A stretch of 64,000 bases of DNA from Rhabditoides inermis (taxonomy: Eukaryota; Nematoda; Chromadorea; Rhabditida; Rhabditidae). The stretch lies in contig CAWZYM010000188.1 in the NCBI GenBank assembly GCA_963966185.1, forward strand, positions 751,318 to 815,317, given 5' to 3'. This document shows positions 16,258 to 27,111 of this stretch, piece after piece. The notes beneath the pieces are model-generated. The model worked only from the letters and a program-made list of their open reading frames with translations, was not told where the DNA came from and ran no database searches. Each line of letters begins with the position of its first letter. The stretch's first letter is position 1. The translations under genes and the position numbers were made by a program.

Positions 16258-17291
16258 CTACACGAGGTACTTCCTCCCGTAGAAGAGCGCCTTCTGGTCG
16301 AAGGCGGGCGACTTGACCGGCGAGTCGTGCACGTAGAACGGATTCATCGAGTGCTTGATGTACGTCTCGTACATCTCCTGCACAGGGTGAAATATATATA
16401 TATATATATAGTTGTTGAATAAATTTGTATATTTGAAGTTGTACCGAAATTGTACCGTGAACAAAGCGCATGTTACTGTCACATGACATGAAGTGGAATA
16501 CGTACCTGGAAGAACTGGCGAATGCCCTCGTCGTGCTTGTGCGTGTGCAGCATCAACATGCGAATGCGACCTGAAACCCATTAACCCATTATATAATATA
16601 GTTTTATTCGTTATGTAATGAAAGGTTGGCAATATGAGAAACAGCACAGTTTCATAATTCAGACTAGATGACTCTGATTTCTTTAAGTTGGGCTTGCGTT
16701 TTGAACACAGTTGAACCGAGAGACATGAAACAAATAAAATAATGTGAAGAACAAAACCAACCGGCCGTGACAAAGGCGGAGACGAACCACTCGTTGAACT
16801 TGTCGATGAGCTGAAATCGTTGCATTGACATAATACACATGCGTTCAGGAAGATACGAGGCTTACATTGCCTAATACAAAACGGTAAAATAAGAAAAAAA
16901 ATTGAATGACCACCTTGAGGTACATCTGTCCGTTGCTGAGCGCCTGCTCGTCAACGAGGTCGAGTGCGGCGTGTGCGATGAACTGATTGAGATGCCTGAA
17001 CAAATAATGAATACAATAAGAGATGTTACCGAGATTAGCATGATGTGGACACAATATAGTTGGCAGGCACGTCAACTCCGTCACACACCACTATTTCTCG
17101 CATGTAGTTTGAATGAGGTTTGACATCAGAGTCAAGTGTCACCATCAAAGTATGCAATGTGCCAATAATAAATTGTAAACACACCTGTTATCGTCGCGCC
17201 GCTTCTTGTCGCTCTGCGGGAAGTCCATCTCGAACAGTGGCTGATCGTTGTGGCCCACCATCACGAAGTAGAACTCCTTTTGCGCAGCCAT
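16258..17291 (-). CDS. TRAPPC2: TRAPP complex subunit 2 (sedlin)
   Basis: Five exons (17185-17291, 16914-16995, 16762-16810, 16506-16570, 16258-16377) join in phase to exactly 140 residues, the usual sedlin length. Diagnostic blocks are [56 protein letters not shown], and a C-terminus containing [20 protein letters not shown]. This is a longin-fold adaptor of the TRAPP tethering complex acting in ER-to-Golgi traffic. The aspartate of LDLVDE, equivalent to the residue mutated in human sedlin disease, is kept. A TTTCAG acceptor lies 5 bases upstream of the ATG. The foldback transposon begins about 200 bases upstream, within the likely promoter. Confidence 0.95.
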
Positions 17292-17491
17292 CACAACTGA
17301 AATGTACGCAATGTACGATGTACTACAATACAATACGACACTAAAAATGAAATGCACGAAACCAACCGGAAATACAAAAATAAACAATCGCACCCGAAAA
17401 TTGTGCGCTCGGATGTAAGTTCTCACCAACACTCACCATGTGCACCACGTTATTGTTCTACACAACGATATTTCGATTAAAAATTTTCAAC

Positions 17492-18372
17492 GGCATCCTG
17501 GAAAATTCATCACTTCATCACTTCATCACTTCATCACATGTGATGAAAGCAGCTTGCAAGATGGTTGAAAAAAGTGAAAAAAACGAGAAAAAAAACGGAG
17601 AAAAAGGACAAAAAAAATGAATTTTTTTTTTTGAAAAAAAGTGAAAAAAAAATCATTTTTGACAAAAATCAAGTGGAGTTTTTCAAAAAATGAATTTTTG
17701 TCAAAAAATGAATTTTTTTCATTTTTTTTGTCCTTTTTCTCCGTTTTTTTTTCTCGTTTTTTTTCACTTTTTTCAACCATCTTGCAAGCTGCTGAAGTTT
17801 CAATTTTCTTTTTTTCCATACTTGAAAACTTGTAGGATGAAAATGATGATGTGCTATTGTAGAATGCTACAACAATATCGTTTTGTACCAACTGAGCCCT
17901 TGCCATACCAACGAAAAATGACGACGTATTGACGACGTCAGGTTACGTTGGTGGATAAGGGTTTGCTTGTGTCCGGCGCGTGTGCGTCCCTCTAACACGG
18001 ATGAGGATGAGGAACATGAAATAGAAAGAAAACTTCCCAACTTCCCAGGAACATCGTCCTCTTTCTCTTTTATGTAAATTGACAAGATATCTTCCGCTTC
18101 TGCCATGTCGCTTTCCACGTCGTTGTGGTTATCGCTATAGAGAAAAGCTAAAACAAGTAAAAAAAACGATAAAAAGTTTACAAACAACAAGTTACAAAGT
18201 ACTTTTTACAAATTAAAAATAAAATAAAAAAATAAAATTGAAACTTCATCACTTCATCACTTCATCACTTCATCACTTCATCACTTCATCACTTCATCAC
18301 TTCATCACTTCATCACTTCATCACTTCATCACATGTGATGAAGTGATGAAGTGATGAATTTTCCAGGACACC
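17492..18372. mobile_element. Foldback/MULE-like element with 9-bp target duplication
   Basis: The element is flanked on both sides by ATTTTCAAC (17,483-17,491 and 18,373-18,381). Its ends are inverted: GGCATCCTGGAAAATTCATC on the left, the complement of GATGAATTTTCCAGGACACC on the right, then arrays of the 8-mer CTTCATCA. Inside, a 110-base imperfect stem folds back (17,549-17,650 against 17,690-17,792, both ending in GCAGCTTGCAAGATGGTTGA or its complement). No transposase is recognisable; a 107-codon minus-strand frame inside has no visible domain. The 9 bp duplication and long terminal repeats fit Mutator-like or foldback elements. Confidence 0.75.
18243..18356. repeat. CTTCATCA minisatellite array
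   Basis: About ten exact tandem copies of the octamer CTTCATCA, then inverted copies (GATGAAGT), forming the right terminal part of the foldback element. A shorter array lies at 17,508-17,540. Confidence 0.9.
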
Positions 18373-18453
18373 ATTTTCAACACTATTTTCAATTTTATTC
18401 GCGCTAGTGCTCTTGTTTATAATAATCTTCGTTTAAATACAAGGATATTCAGT

Positions 18454-19831
18454 ATGTACACCACTTCGCAGCCGAACAGAATGTTCTGTTTGGCCTGCCA
18501 CGGCGGGTCCACAATGTGAGTTGCTTGCCGTTCAACGGTTGAATGTGTTCTTCATGTCCAGTGTCGACCTGGTGCGGAACCGCCGGCAGATCCCCCTGTT
18601 CACACTCACCGACCTCATCGTGCACGCCCACGCCGCGCACTCCACCGAACGTGGGTTTGAGGTTCCATACTTTTTTTTCAAGTCATTGCATTTTGATTTC
18701 AGAGTTCATCGTCGAGAAGCTCATCTACGACAGCATCACTACGACGGAGGGCCTGGCGGGTGAGTCCATTTGTTTTAACTGGGCTATTGAGTTGGTTCTG
18801 TTCCCTTGTTTACTTCAGATTCAAATTTCAGATCTGTTCAGCGTGATGCGGCCGTGTGCTGCTGGTTCGACGCTGGGGCTGGTCGCCGCTCCGCCTCCGC
18901 CAGTCGTCTTCCCCTTCCCCGCCACCCCGCCGTCCACTCTCGCCGCCGGATCTGTCTATGCCGGTGAGCGTTCTCGTGCCTTTCAAACATTCCCTTGATG
19001 ACGACCACAACGATAGCAGGAACAATACACATGGTAGAGAGGCGGACGACCTTTTTCGCCATTCACTTGATTAAACGCTCGGTCAAGGGGACAGTTGACA
19101 AGCGAGTCCCAGAAAAATAACTGCAAAATATTGATCGGTTATCTTTAGACTCGGTCGGCTCGGCTCCCACCGTGGCTGCTTCCTTCACCAGCAGTGCGCC
19201 CAACAATAACAACTACGATGTTGGCAAGCAGGGTAAGTGTTTCAATATGCCATATTATCTTGTTATAGTAAAATATTATTCTACAATTGCTTCCAGAGGT
19301 GCCGTTTCCGTTTTCGGCGGGTGGTACATATGCAACGCCGGCGACTACCCATTCCGATCTTCTCGCACCTGCTCCGACTCCGACCCCAGCAAGCTCCGTC
19401 GCTGTCCTCACCTCACCTACCACGCACCACAATGCGACAAACGGTGCGTGGCTCGTTTTGCTGTTCGTTATGCTATTCTCATTTGTGTACATGTCCGTCG
19501 GTTTCATCGCGCAGCGTATAGGCGGAGGAGGTTCCGCGGCGCCAGCCACGCTGACAGTGCGCGATGCGAGTCGTGTCGTGACGAGGAACTGCGCGCACTC
19601 CACTGCACCTGCTATCGACGCGGTTGGTGCGTCCGCTGCTGCTCCCGCGTCCCAGCCCACTGCTCCCGCACCGTCCAAGGAGGGTGGGTGATTATTGACG
19701 ACACGTGGGTACAGTAGTCACTTTAAGAATGGAAGAGATGTATTGGTGTGAGCAAGTTGTATCGCAACGAACAAAGCTCGTTTGAGTGAGTAGAAGAAGA
19801 GGAGGAGGGGAAGAGAGATGAGAGAGGAGAG

Positions 19832-19870
<39 letters not shown>

Positions 19871-20509
19871 TAATTCTTCAGTGGTAGTTGTTCGCTGGGC
19901 GCGCAAGCCGCCGGCGCGCAAGAGGACGGCTGCTGTCAAGCTGGAGAGGGAGGGGGAGAAGACTGGACAGGGGAGCAGGTGGGTGGGGTGAAATCAGAAT
20001 ATGTATATCAAGTAGCGCATTACAATTATGCAAATTATGAGGTTAGTGGGTCAAGCTGGAGAGGGAGAGGAAGGACAAGACAGAAGCCGTAATAATTGAT
20101 TGATTGGTTGATTGCTGGATTGGGAGGTAAATGAATTGATGTATTCCTGTTTCTAGAAGAGGTTAGATGTAGAGTGTATGTGCAGTATGTTTTGTATCGG
20201 TTGATTGATCGATTGATTGACTGCTTACTGGTTGTTTCAGCTGGCGACGCTTCCACCTCCACTGAGCCGACGAGGACTGCGATGGAGATCAAGAGTGAGT
20301 TGCTGCGACGATTTTCTTTTTATACTTTCTCGCGTTTATACTCTAACGACAGTCGTTGATGTCGTATGCCTCCACAACCAAAAAAAAAACGAAACCAGCG
20401 AAGAGGAAATGATCGCAATATTCTCGAATCAATCTCTCAACTTATTGATGATTCGATTCTCTTTTTAGTGGAGAATCTGGAAGAATATGCGCGTCGTCTG
20501 GGAGAGTAG
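18454..20509 (+). CDS. Unrecognised Ala/Pro-rich protein with N-terminal zinc-finger-like segment
   Basis: Eight exons in phase: 18454-18515, 18562-18650, 18703-18759, 18832-18963, 19149-19232, 19297-19683, 20241-20294, 20469-20509; 301 residues. The N-terminus has a C-x2-C (MFCLACHGG) followed about 30 residues later by HAHAAH, a possible zinc site. Next come a charged helical stretch (FIVEKLIYDSITTTEGLA), long Pro/Ala/Ser/Thr linkers, and a short basic/acidic C-terminal helix (MENLEEYARRLGE). The ATG is one base after an ATTCAG acceptor. Within exon 6, bases 19,444-19,521 encode a hydrophobic stretch (WLVLLFVMLFSFVYMSVGFI) but also form a perfect in-frame 78-base GT...AG intron. Without it the product is 275 residues and soluble. 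I do not recognise the family. Confidence 0.6.
19829..19871. repeat. (GA)n tract
   Basis: GA repeat in intron 6 of the Ala/Pro-rich protein gene. Confidence 0.9.
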
Positions 20510-21047
20510 CAGAAGAGAAGGAGGAGAAAAGGGAGAGAGAGAGAGATTCGCCATCTTCATCCGCCTCCCTATCTCGCCTAGTATCGGTTCAGTTATTTTG
20601 TAGTCGTTGTTTTCACTCTCGTCACTTCTTGGTCTTTCAGATTTGATTTTTGTTAGTCTTGATGTTGCATTTGTTCTGTTATTGTTTCTTGTTGATAAAT
20701 GATTATAGATAATTTTTGATCGAAAAGAGACAGACGCAACGAAGTATTGCCTGCGCCATAGCTAAAATATATTGATCTACATACCTCGCTTATATATCGA
20801 ATACGTTGCTCTAATAGTTCACCCGCTAAGGAGTGAAGTGAGATTATTCGATCGATGACGCGAGAACAATTTTTCTTCTGTGCGCTGAATGGAATCACCG
20901 ACTAACCACAAATCTCTCCCACCTGTGTGAGTATCATCTATAAGCGGGCATTGAGTTAGTCCAGCCGTCCTTTATTCTTTGTTTGAACATCTGTGCATCG
21001 GCATCCATCTAGTATGGATGTCACTACTAACATTTTGCCATTGCGCA
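20510..21047. other. Intergenic sequence, no gene seen
   Basis: 3' flank of the Ala/Pro-rich gene. Includes a short GA run at 20,533-20,546. No supported exon. Confidence 0.4.
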
Positions 21048-21412
21048 ATGACCAGCGAAACGCGACGGTACGTTTCTCGATACGTTTCAGTTTTTAACGT
21101 TACGTTTCGGATTAAAGTTGATGTTCGTCTATACAAAAATGAGTTCAAAGCGCCTACCTAGCGACGTGTTTCGAAGACATTTGTAATTCGCTGACGATGC
21201 ATTGAAAGAGACTGATCACATACTGGTCTATACTGTAACATTCACCATCCAACTGTACGTTTCAGTAAGCTCCATCGGCTGTCGCAGCAACACTATGATC
21301 TCCGACAAATCGCTCATTATGCGCTCATTGAAAACACGGTTCTATGGTGTAGCGGTTAACACTCTGGACTTTGAATCCAGCAACCCGAGTTCGAATCTCG
21401 GTTATAGCGACC
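21048..21412 (+). pseudogene. 5' fragment of the METTL13-like methyltransferase gene
   Basis: Exon 1 (21048-21067, MTSETR) and the start of exon 2 (from 21266, KLHRLSQQHYDL) match the intact copies on the minus strand at 34.7 and 46.4 kb. An internal deletion removes the rest of exon 2, its hydrophobic anchor and its splice donor. The sequence runs straight into what is intron 2 in the intact copies, including the 5' part of a tRNA-Gln. It stops where a LINE fragment begins, at about 21,403. Dead fragment. Confidence 0.8.
21338..21402 (+). tRNA. tRNA-Gln(TTG), 3'-truncated
   Basis: GGTTCTATGGTGTAGCGGTT... with anticodon stem-loop CTGGACTTTGAATCCAG, identical through the T arm to the two complete copies. 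The 3' acceptor strand AGAACC is replaced by TATAGCGACC at the LINE junction, so the gene cannot form its acceptor stem. Confidence 0.8.
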
Positions 21413-22268
21413 AGTCCGTCTTCCTGTTCATCTTCGTTTTGATGGCCGTGTCTCGGAACGCATTGAGTCGTATCGTCATTCTTATTGCTCGGTGGTCAGA
21501 CATGGCGGCGAACTTGTTGATTGTCACCACGTTTTTGATGTATCTCGTTGACCGCACGAAGAACAGATCGTACTCTTTGAATCCTCCTGATGGGCATCTC
21601 CACGTCCACTTCCTTCCGGCTCGATGTTTGAAGAAGCTATTGGCAAGCTTCCACCCATTTGAATTGCAATAGTCGAGCAGCATTTCTCCCCTTTCATTTC
21701 TCTCCCCGTAGCCGAAGTGTCCGATGGCGGCGTCGTCAGGGTGCAGTCTCTTGCCAAGCTGGCCGTTGAAGTCTCCAGTCCAGATAGTGCACGTCTTCAT
21801 CTTCTTGTAGCGTGGATCGAGTCGTCGGGTCTCGCAGGTGCGAGTTGAGATTCGCCGCACGTCGTCCAGTATCTTGTTGTAGTCGGTGTCTGGCATCTGG
21901 TCGGTGGGCATGTAACAAAGAATGATGCGCAGGATACTCCCTCCCTTGCATAGCTCCAGAACCGCCAGTCGCTCCGAGTGGCACTGCGAGTGGGTGATGT
22001 AGGGCACGAGTTCGGTTCTGACGAGGAAGGCGACTCCTTGTCTTCTCGAGTGTGCTGATCCGGAACATATCAACAGATGGTTCGTGTCGCAGAACCGAGC
22101 CTGGCTGCTCTCCGTCCAGGTCTCGGTGAGGCACAGCACGTCGAACGAGATAGCAGCGATGGCAGTCTCCAGAGTTCGTTTTCGGAGATCCCTTCGTATT
22201 GAGTTCGCATTGAAGTTAACGATTTTGACTGTATTAGAAACAGTTTGAGTTAGCTCACGGTTTGGCAT
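21403..22268 (-). mobile_element. LINE endonuclease fragment (RTE-like EEP domain), 3'-truncated
   Basis: A continuous 288-codon minus-strand frame encodes an apurinic-type endonuclease: VNFNANSIRRD, LCLTETWTE, IWTGDFNGQLG, ERNERGEMLLDYCNSNGWKL and MSDHRAIRMTI. No reverse transcriptase follows, because the element ends at the tRNA-Gln breakpoint. Intact as a frame but not a complete element. Confidence 0.85.
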
Positions 22269-22555
22269 GACGGTCCTTTCCTTGCCGCGGTTCTAAGGAC
22301 CGGATTCTCAGCGGCGACGCAGCCGCACGGGGCGGGGAATCACATGGGAATGATTTGGCGAGTACTGGAGAAAAAGGTGAGCATTCGAAAACAGGCGAGT
22401 GGACAGTGGACAGCCAGGCACAACTACTTATCAGGTAGAAAAGAAGCAGTGTGTTGCTTTGTGCGAAGCACAAGCTTTTTGCAAAGTCATTTTCCATAGA
22501 GGAAATGGGATATAGGTGAACAAATTATGATTCTTGTTTAGAAATTCGTACTCAC

Positions 22556-22651
22556 ATAGTAGCACATGTTGGTGTTTTGATTGTACGGGCTTCCGATGGG
22601 GCAGGGATTAGCGACTGCCACAGCGACTACCGACAGCAGCCACAACAACAT
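22556..22651 (-). pseudogene. C-type lectin exon 1 (orphan 5' fragment)
   Basis: A 96-base exon encodes a signal peptide and the start of a CTLD: MLLWLLSVVAVAVANPCPIG...CYY, with a TTCAG acceptor flush with the ATG and a GTGAGT donor. It and the following about 130 intron bases match 40,871-41,105 almost exactly. Homology ends at about 22,420, and no further lectin exon lies downstream before the LINE fragment, so it cannot make a lectin. Confidence 0.8.
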
Positions 22652-22845
22652 CTGAAGATTGATTAATGCGTATAAAATGAAATATTGACAACATTTGCAA
22701 GAAATGCCGGTTGTCTGAAACCCACGACTCTTGCATACGAACATCGATTATTATACACTAACATTTCACATGCAATGTGAAACCCTTACAACCAGAAATG
22801 CCCCGGTTATCAAACGAGCCTTTAAAAATAAATGGCGAAGCATTG

Positions 22846-22900
22846 ACACAAGTGTTTATTATCAGTGCGATTTTTGGTGTGTTGATGCATCGTTTGAAGT
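22846..22900 (-). promoter_or_regulatory. Conserved lectin promoter box with GATA site
   Basis: On the minus strand, ATCAACACACCAAAAATCGC followed by ACTGATAATAAACA. The same box occurs upstream of the lectin genes at about 28,846 and 40,504. ACTGATAA is the form preferred by nematode intestinal GATA factors. About 200-250 bases upstream of the start codon. Confidence 0.5.
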
Positions 22901-23660
22901 TACGTTATCTGCCAGCAATATGAAAGAAATGCCCTATTGATTAGGCCGTACGTGCTAAGTTTGACTTCATACCGAGAACATTTGACTCGAACAATGAGAA
23001 TACAATCACTGTTCATTTTAAATGAAAAACATGCAAAAAACGAGCATGCGAATATATAGAAAACGGTCTGTTTGTCCTTCCGTCGGTCTGTCTGTCTGTA
23101 AGTGACGCCGCTCTGTAGCCCAGCCGCCGCCAGCGTGTGAGACGCGCCGGGTTTGCCCTTTCTCAGTTAGGGATGTGATTGCGAAATCATTCCTACACAA
23201 CCAGGAGGAGGAGCGCCATAGGCGCGACTCCGACTGGTTATAAAAATAAGATTTTATCATTGAGCGAAGAAGATGTGGCAGGAGGCAGAGGAGACGCATG
23301 CTGAAACGATTCATTTGTTATAAGAATACCCGCGCGCTAGAATCCGCAAGAGACGATTGAGAGAAAGGTCCCTTAGAATCTTGGCGAGAACAATATGATG
23401 CTGATAGATGTTAGGGGGGGGCGCACTTTCGCTCCCGGCAGTCAGCGAGTGCACTTTCCTTCACTGCCTGTGGGTCGCACTGATATCTATCGAATTGCAT
23501 CTCGCTATGCACTGAAATCTGTTGGAGAAAAAGAGATCGGAAGGGGCGGTAGCGCAATGGATGTGTGCGGCGTTCTCAATAGAGCGGTCGCCGGTTCGAC
23601 TTATATAATTATATTTATCACAATAGAACTGTATTTGAAAAAAAATCATAAACGTTTCAA
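22901..23660. other. Intergenic mosaic of repeat fragments
   Basis: Contains a block (23,329-23,406, CGCGCTAGAATCCGCAAGAG...) also found at 12,130-12,205, and a tRNA-like A-box/B-box pair at 23,545-23,600 related to the one at 31.0 kb. No supported gene. Confidence 0.5.
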
Positions 23661-24061
23661 TCAAGATGATTCCCCAATCATATCACGGGCTCTGGTAAAT
23701 TCGAACATATCATCGTATTTTTCGAGGGCCCGCCGGAAACGAGGCCACTGTTCACGCCAAGTCCACGCGGCACGGTGAGAACAGAGAAGGATCTGGAGGG
23801 GGGTATGGTATCTCTCTCTCTCCATAACTTCTCTTTCTCTTTCCCGCTCCTTCCCTCTCTCCTCACCCTCTTATCAGGAATAAATTCGACAAGACTGCAA
23901 GATGTGAAGTGGCGCTGGAAGAGCGCGAGGATCTGAAGATTTTCTTTGCTTTCTGGTTTTGAACTCTTATACTCTTTATACCTTTTCCTCGTTCTTCTCT
24001 CGATCCTGTGTGGTGAAAATGTTGACGGAAAGTGTTCCTGAACACGATCTTCAGTAAAAGA

Positions 24062-24148
24062 AGGGGAGGGAGAGAGCGAGAGAGAGAGAGAGAGAGAGCG
24101 AGAAAGGGAGGAAGAGAGAGAGCGAGAAAGGGAGAAAGAGAGAGAGTA
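24062..24148. repeat. (GA)n-rich tract
   Basis: GA repeat filling intron 11 of methyltransferase copy 1. Confidence 0.9.
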
Positions 24149-24626
24149 GCCCACCCCTGGGATCGAGTATCTTGGCCAGGTCAGCGAGTACCGTATCCTC
24201 CATGAACACGTTGTGGGGACAGAGGATCGGAACCTATAAAGGGACCAGGGAGTGAGTGAGAATAGTGAGTGAACGATACAACATTCAAAAACAATAATAG
24301 TAATAAAATAAAAATAATAATAAGTTTATCACCGTGTACATTTGGAGAAACAGTGAAAAACAGCGTAATGAGCAATGACATACGGTATGAAAATAATAAT
24401 AAACAAAATGAAAATGATACAGAAAGCATCGAACTGTATACTGTATCGCACACCTTTTCATTGATGCACGCGTCGAGTAGAATAGAGAGGTAGAGGTCGC
24501 CTGGAATGGAGAATCTGACACTGTCGTGGATACTGGTTAAGAGTGATCAGAGTGAGCAGAGTAGGTTCTCTCCCACCTCGCTCCGCAGCTTCCCTCGCAA
24601 ACACTACTCCATCCATCACATGGGAA

Positions 24627-25133
24627 TAGTGTTTGGACCAATTTATCGACCAGATTTCTGGTCGAATGACCGGCCAAAATAAAACCAATGACCGGTTATT
24701 TTCTGGTTGGCCAGAGAAATGACCGGCCAAAATAAACCGGTTTTGAGAAATCTGGCCAAACCAGAACCAGAACCAGAAATTTCTGGTTTTCAAAAAAACC
24801 AGAAATTTCTGGTTTTGTAGTTTGTACCTCTGGTTCTTTGGACCGGTCAATATCATTTCTCGATTCTCGAATGAGATGAGGTATGATGAGGACATTTCAT
24901 GGCTAAATGACAATGAGACGTCACATTTCTCGAACGACCGCCAAACCAAAACCAGTACTGGCCAAATGAAAACCAGAACCAGAAATTTCTGGTTTTTTCG
25001 ACCGAAAACCAGAAATATCTGGTCCGGCCAATGACCTGGCCAATTTTTTCTGGTTTTAAATGACGCTGGTTTTGAAAAGGGCGCCAAATTTCTGGTTAAC
25101 CAGAAATAAACCGGTAATTTGGTCCAAACACTA
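24627..25133. mobile_element. hAT-type MITE (left arm copy), 507 bp
   Basis: Ends are inverted, TAGTGTTTGGACCAA and TTGGTCCAAACACTA, flanked by the direct 8-mer CATGGGAA (24,619-24,626 and 25,134-25,141). The uninterrupted gene copy at 39.25 kb has this 8-mer once. An 8 bp duplication and a TAGTG start fit hAT transposons. The interior is dominated by CCAGAAATTTCTGG palindromes and GACCGGCCAAAAT words; there is no transposase. Confidence 0.9.
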
Positions 25134-25536
25134 CATGGGAACGAAGGTTCGCGTCTTCCTGCAGGTGAGATATGAAGAAGGAGATATGAAAAGGTTAAGA
25201 AACAACCTAAAAAAAAGATACATGAGAAAAAAACTGGTTCACATATAGTGTTTGTGTGGAATGGTATGCATAGGAAAGAATAAGGCAACTACTTGCTCAA
25301 GGCAACTACTTTGAGTCCGAACCAGTCTCGAGCCACGGCCAGCATCGTTGGAGAGATCTCCACAACGTCGATCGACAACTGGATACGTTTTAGTACGTTT
25401 CAATATGACACAGATACGTTTCACTCACATTCATCTCGAGAGCGTGCATGAAACTAGCGGCCTTTCCGCCGCCGAGGCCTATTTGTAGAACGGGCTGCGG
25501 GAGGGTGGAGTGGGGGTCCAGGGACTGGAAGAATCT

Positions 25537-25556
25537 CTCTCTCTCTCTCTCTCTCT

Positions 25557-25605
<49 letters not shown>

Positions 25606-25640
25606 GCTCTCTCTCCCTCCCTCTCTCTATCTCTCTGTAC
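25537..25640. repeat. (CT)n tract in methylt­ransferase intron 6
   Basis: CT repeat on the plus strand, so GA on the gene's sense strand, running right up to the 3' splice site of exon 7. Confidence 0.9.
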
Positions 25641-26604
25641 CTCCATAACGAATCCAGACACAATCATCATCTGAAGAAACGGCGAAAATACGGCCAGCGT
25701 TTCCATCGGCCATTTGGATGTGTCCGAGTTGCGCCAAGTGAGCTCTGAACATCATTCACCATATATTGTTCCAGTAGTTTGTTGTTCTTCGTCAACATGA
25801 TTCCGATATACACCTCGCTCGCCACATATGATGGAATTTTGGTATAATAACTCTGCACATTTGGTCGCGAGGAGGAACCGAATCAGTAGTGTCCAACGTG
25901 TTTTCTACATGAAACCCATTCGGAAACCTACGTTCTTTTGAGCGGTTGCGTTTTGTACGTGTTTGCGATTCCGACAACACTACGCATTTGATTTGATTCG
26001 ACTTGATGGCACCCACCTTCGGGCACGTGCAGCTCTGCGGCGGTGAGCGAGTACTCCGGGTGCTCCTTGATGGGCAGAATGCGGATCATGGCGAGTCTGG
26101 ACCGAACACTTCGGGTAGTCATTTCCATGAGGACTCTCTAGATCTTCTACTAATCACTTGCACACATTTCCGATAGAAAAAAAGTGTTCCCGTCAGGATC
26201 TTTCAATTCCCCCGGGTTGTGAGCGCTCAACCATTTTGACATTGAATGTCTACAAATAGGCCTCGGCGGCGGAAAGGCCGCTAGTTTCATGCACGCTCTC
26301 GAGATGAATGTGAGTGAAACGTATCTGTGTCATATTGAAACGTACTAAAACGTATCCAGTTGTCGATCGACGTTGTGGAGATCTCTCCAACGATGCTGGC
26401 CGTGGCTCGAGACTGGTTCGGACTCAAAGTAGTTGCCTTGAGCAAGTAGTTGCCTTATTCTTTCCTATGCATACCATTCCACACAAACACTATATGTGAA
26501 CCAGTTTTTTTCTCATGTATCTTTTTTTTAGGTTGTTTCTTAACCTTTTCATATCTCCTTCTTCATATCTCACCTGCAGGAAGACGCGAACCTTCGTTCC
26601 CATG

Positions 26605-27111
26605 TAGTGTTTGGACCAAATTACCGGTTTATTTCTGGTTAACCAGAAATTTGGCGCCCTTTTCAAAACCAGCGTCATTTAAAACCAGAAAAAATTGGCC
26701 AGGTCATTGGCCGGACCAGATATTTCTGGTTTTCGGTCGAAAAAACCAGAAATTTCTGGTTCTGGTTTTCATTTGGCCAGTACTGGTTTTGGTTTGGCGG
26801 TCGTTCGAGAAATGTGACGTCTCATTGTCATTTAGCCATGAAATGTCCTCATCATACCTCATCTCATTCGAGAATCGAGAAATGATATTGACCGGTCCAA
26901 AGAACCAGAGGTACAAACTACAAAACCAGAAATTTCTGGTTTTTTTGAAAACCAGAAATTTCTGGTTCTGGTTCTGGTTTGGCCAGATTTCTCAAAACCG
27001 GTTTATTTTGGCCGGTCATTTCTCTGGCCAACCAGAAAATAACCGGTCATTGGTTTTATTTTGGCCGGTCATTCGACCAGAAATCTGGTCGATAAATTGG
27101 TCCAAACACTA
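26605..27111. mobile_element. hAT-type MITE (right arm copy), 507 bp
   Basis: Same element as in the left arm, inverted with it. Flanked by TTCCCATG at 26,597-26,604 and 27,112-27,119. The empty site is at 39,257-39,264. Confidence 0.9.

Larger units (their letters stand above)
23661..25489 (-). repeat. Left arm of 1.8 kb inverted repeat
   Basis: Pairs with 26,249-28,124; spacer about 760 bases. Both arms hold methyltransferase exons 7-14 and the same MITE. Identity is highest near the centre, where a 276-codon frame differs at one residue, and lower towards the outer end. Confidence 0.85.
23661..26096 (-). pseudogene. METTL13-like methyltransferase, truncated copy 1, MITE in exon 9
   Basis: Exons 5-14 of the 14-exon gene are present with the same lengths as the intact copies: 26017-26096, 25641-25744, 25429-25536, 25310-25378, 24576-25158, 24454-24500, 24155-24233, 23982-24037, 23867-23932, 23661-23792. 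The exons for the N-terminal membrane anchor (1-4) are absent. Exon 9 (EDANLRSHVMDG) is split by a 507 bp hAT-type MITE plus its 8 bp duplication, which brings an in-frame stop. The C-terminus reads ...RARDMIGESS. Not functional unless the MITE is spliced out. Confidence 0.8.

Noticed and set aside
18243..18330. CRISPR-like array of CTTCATCA repeats
   Set aside because: The units are 8 bases in direct tandem with no spacers, inside the terminal repeat of a foldback element in a eukaryotic genome.
24458..25288. A 276-codon open frame in both palindrome arms
   Set aside because: It reads through the 507 bp MITE and its repeated CCAGAAATTTCTGG words and flanking introns. Exon phases of the methyltransferase show the insertion is a disruption, not a coding domain.
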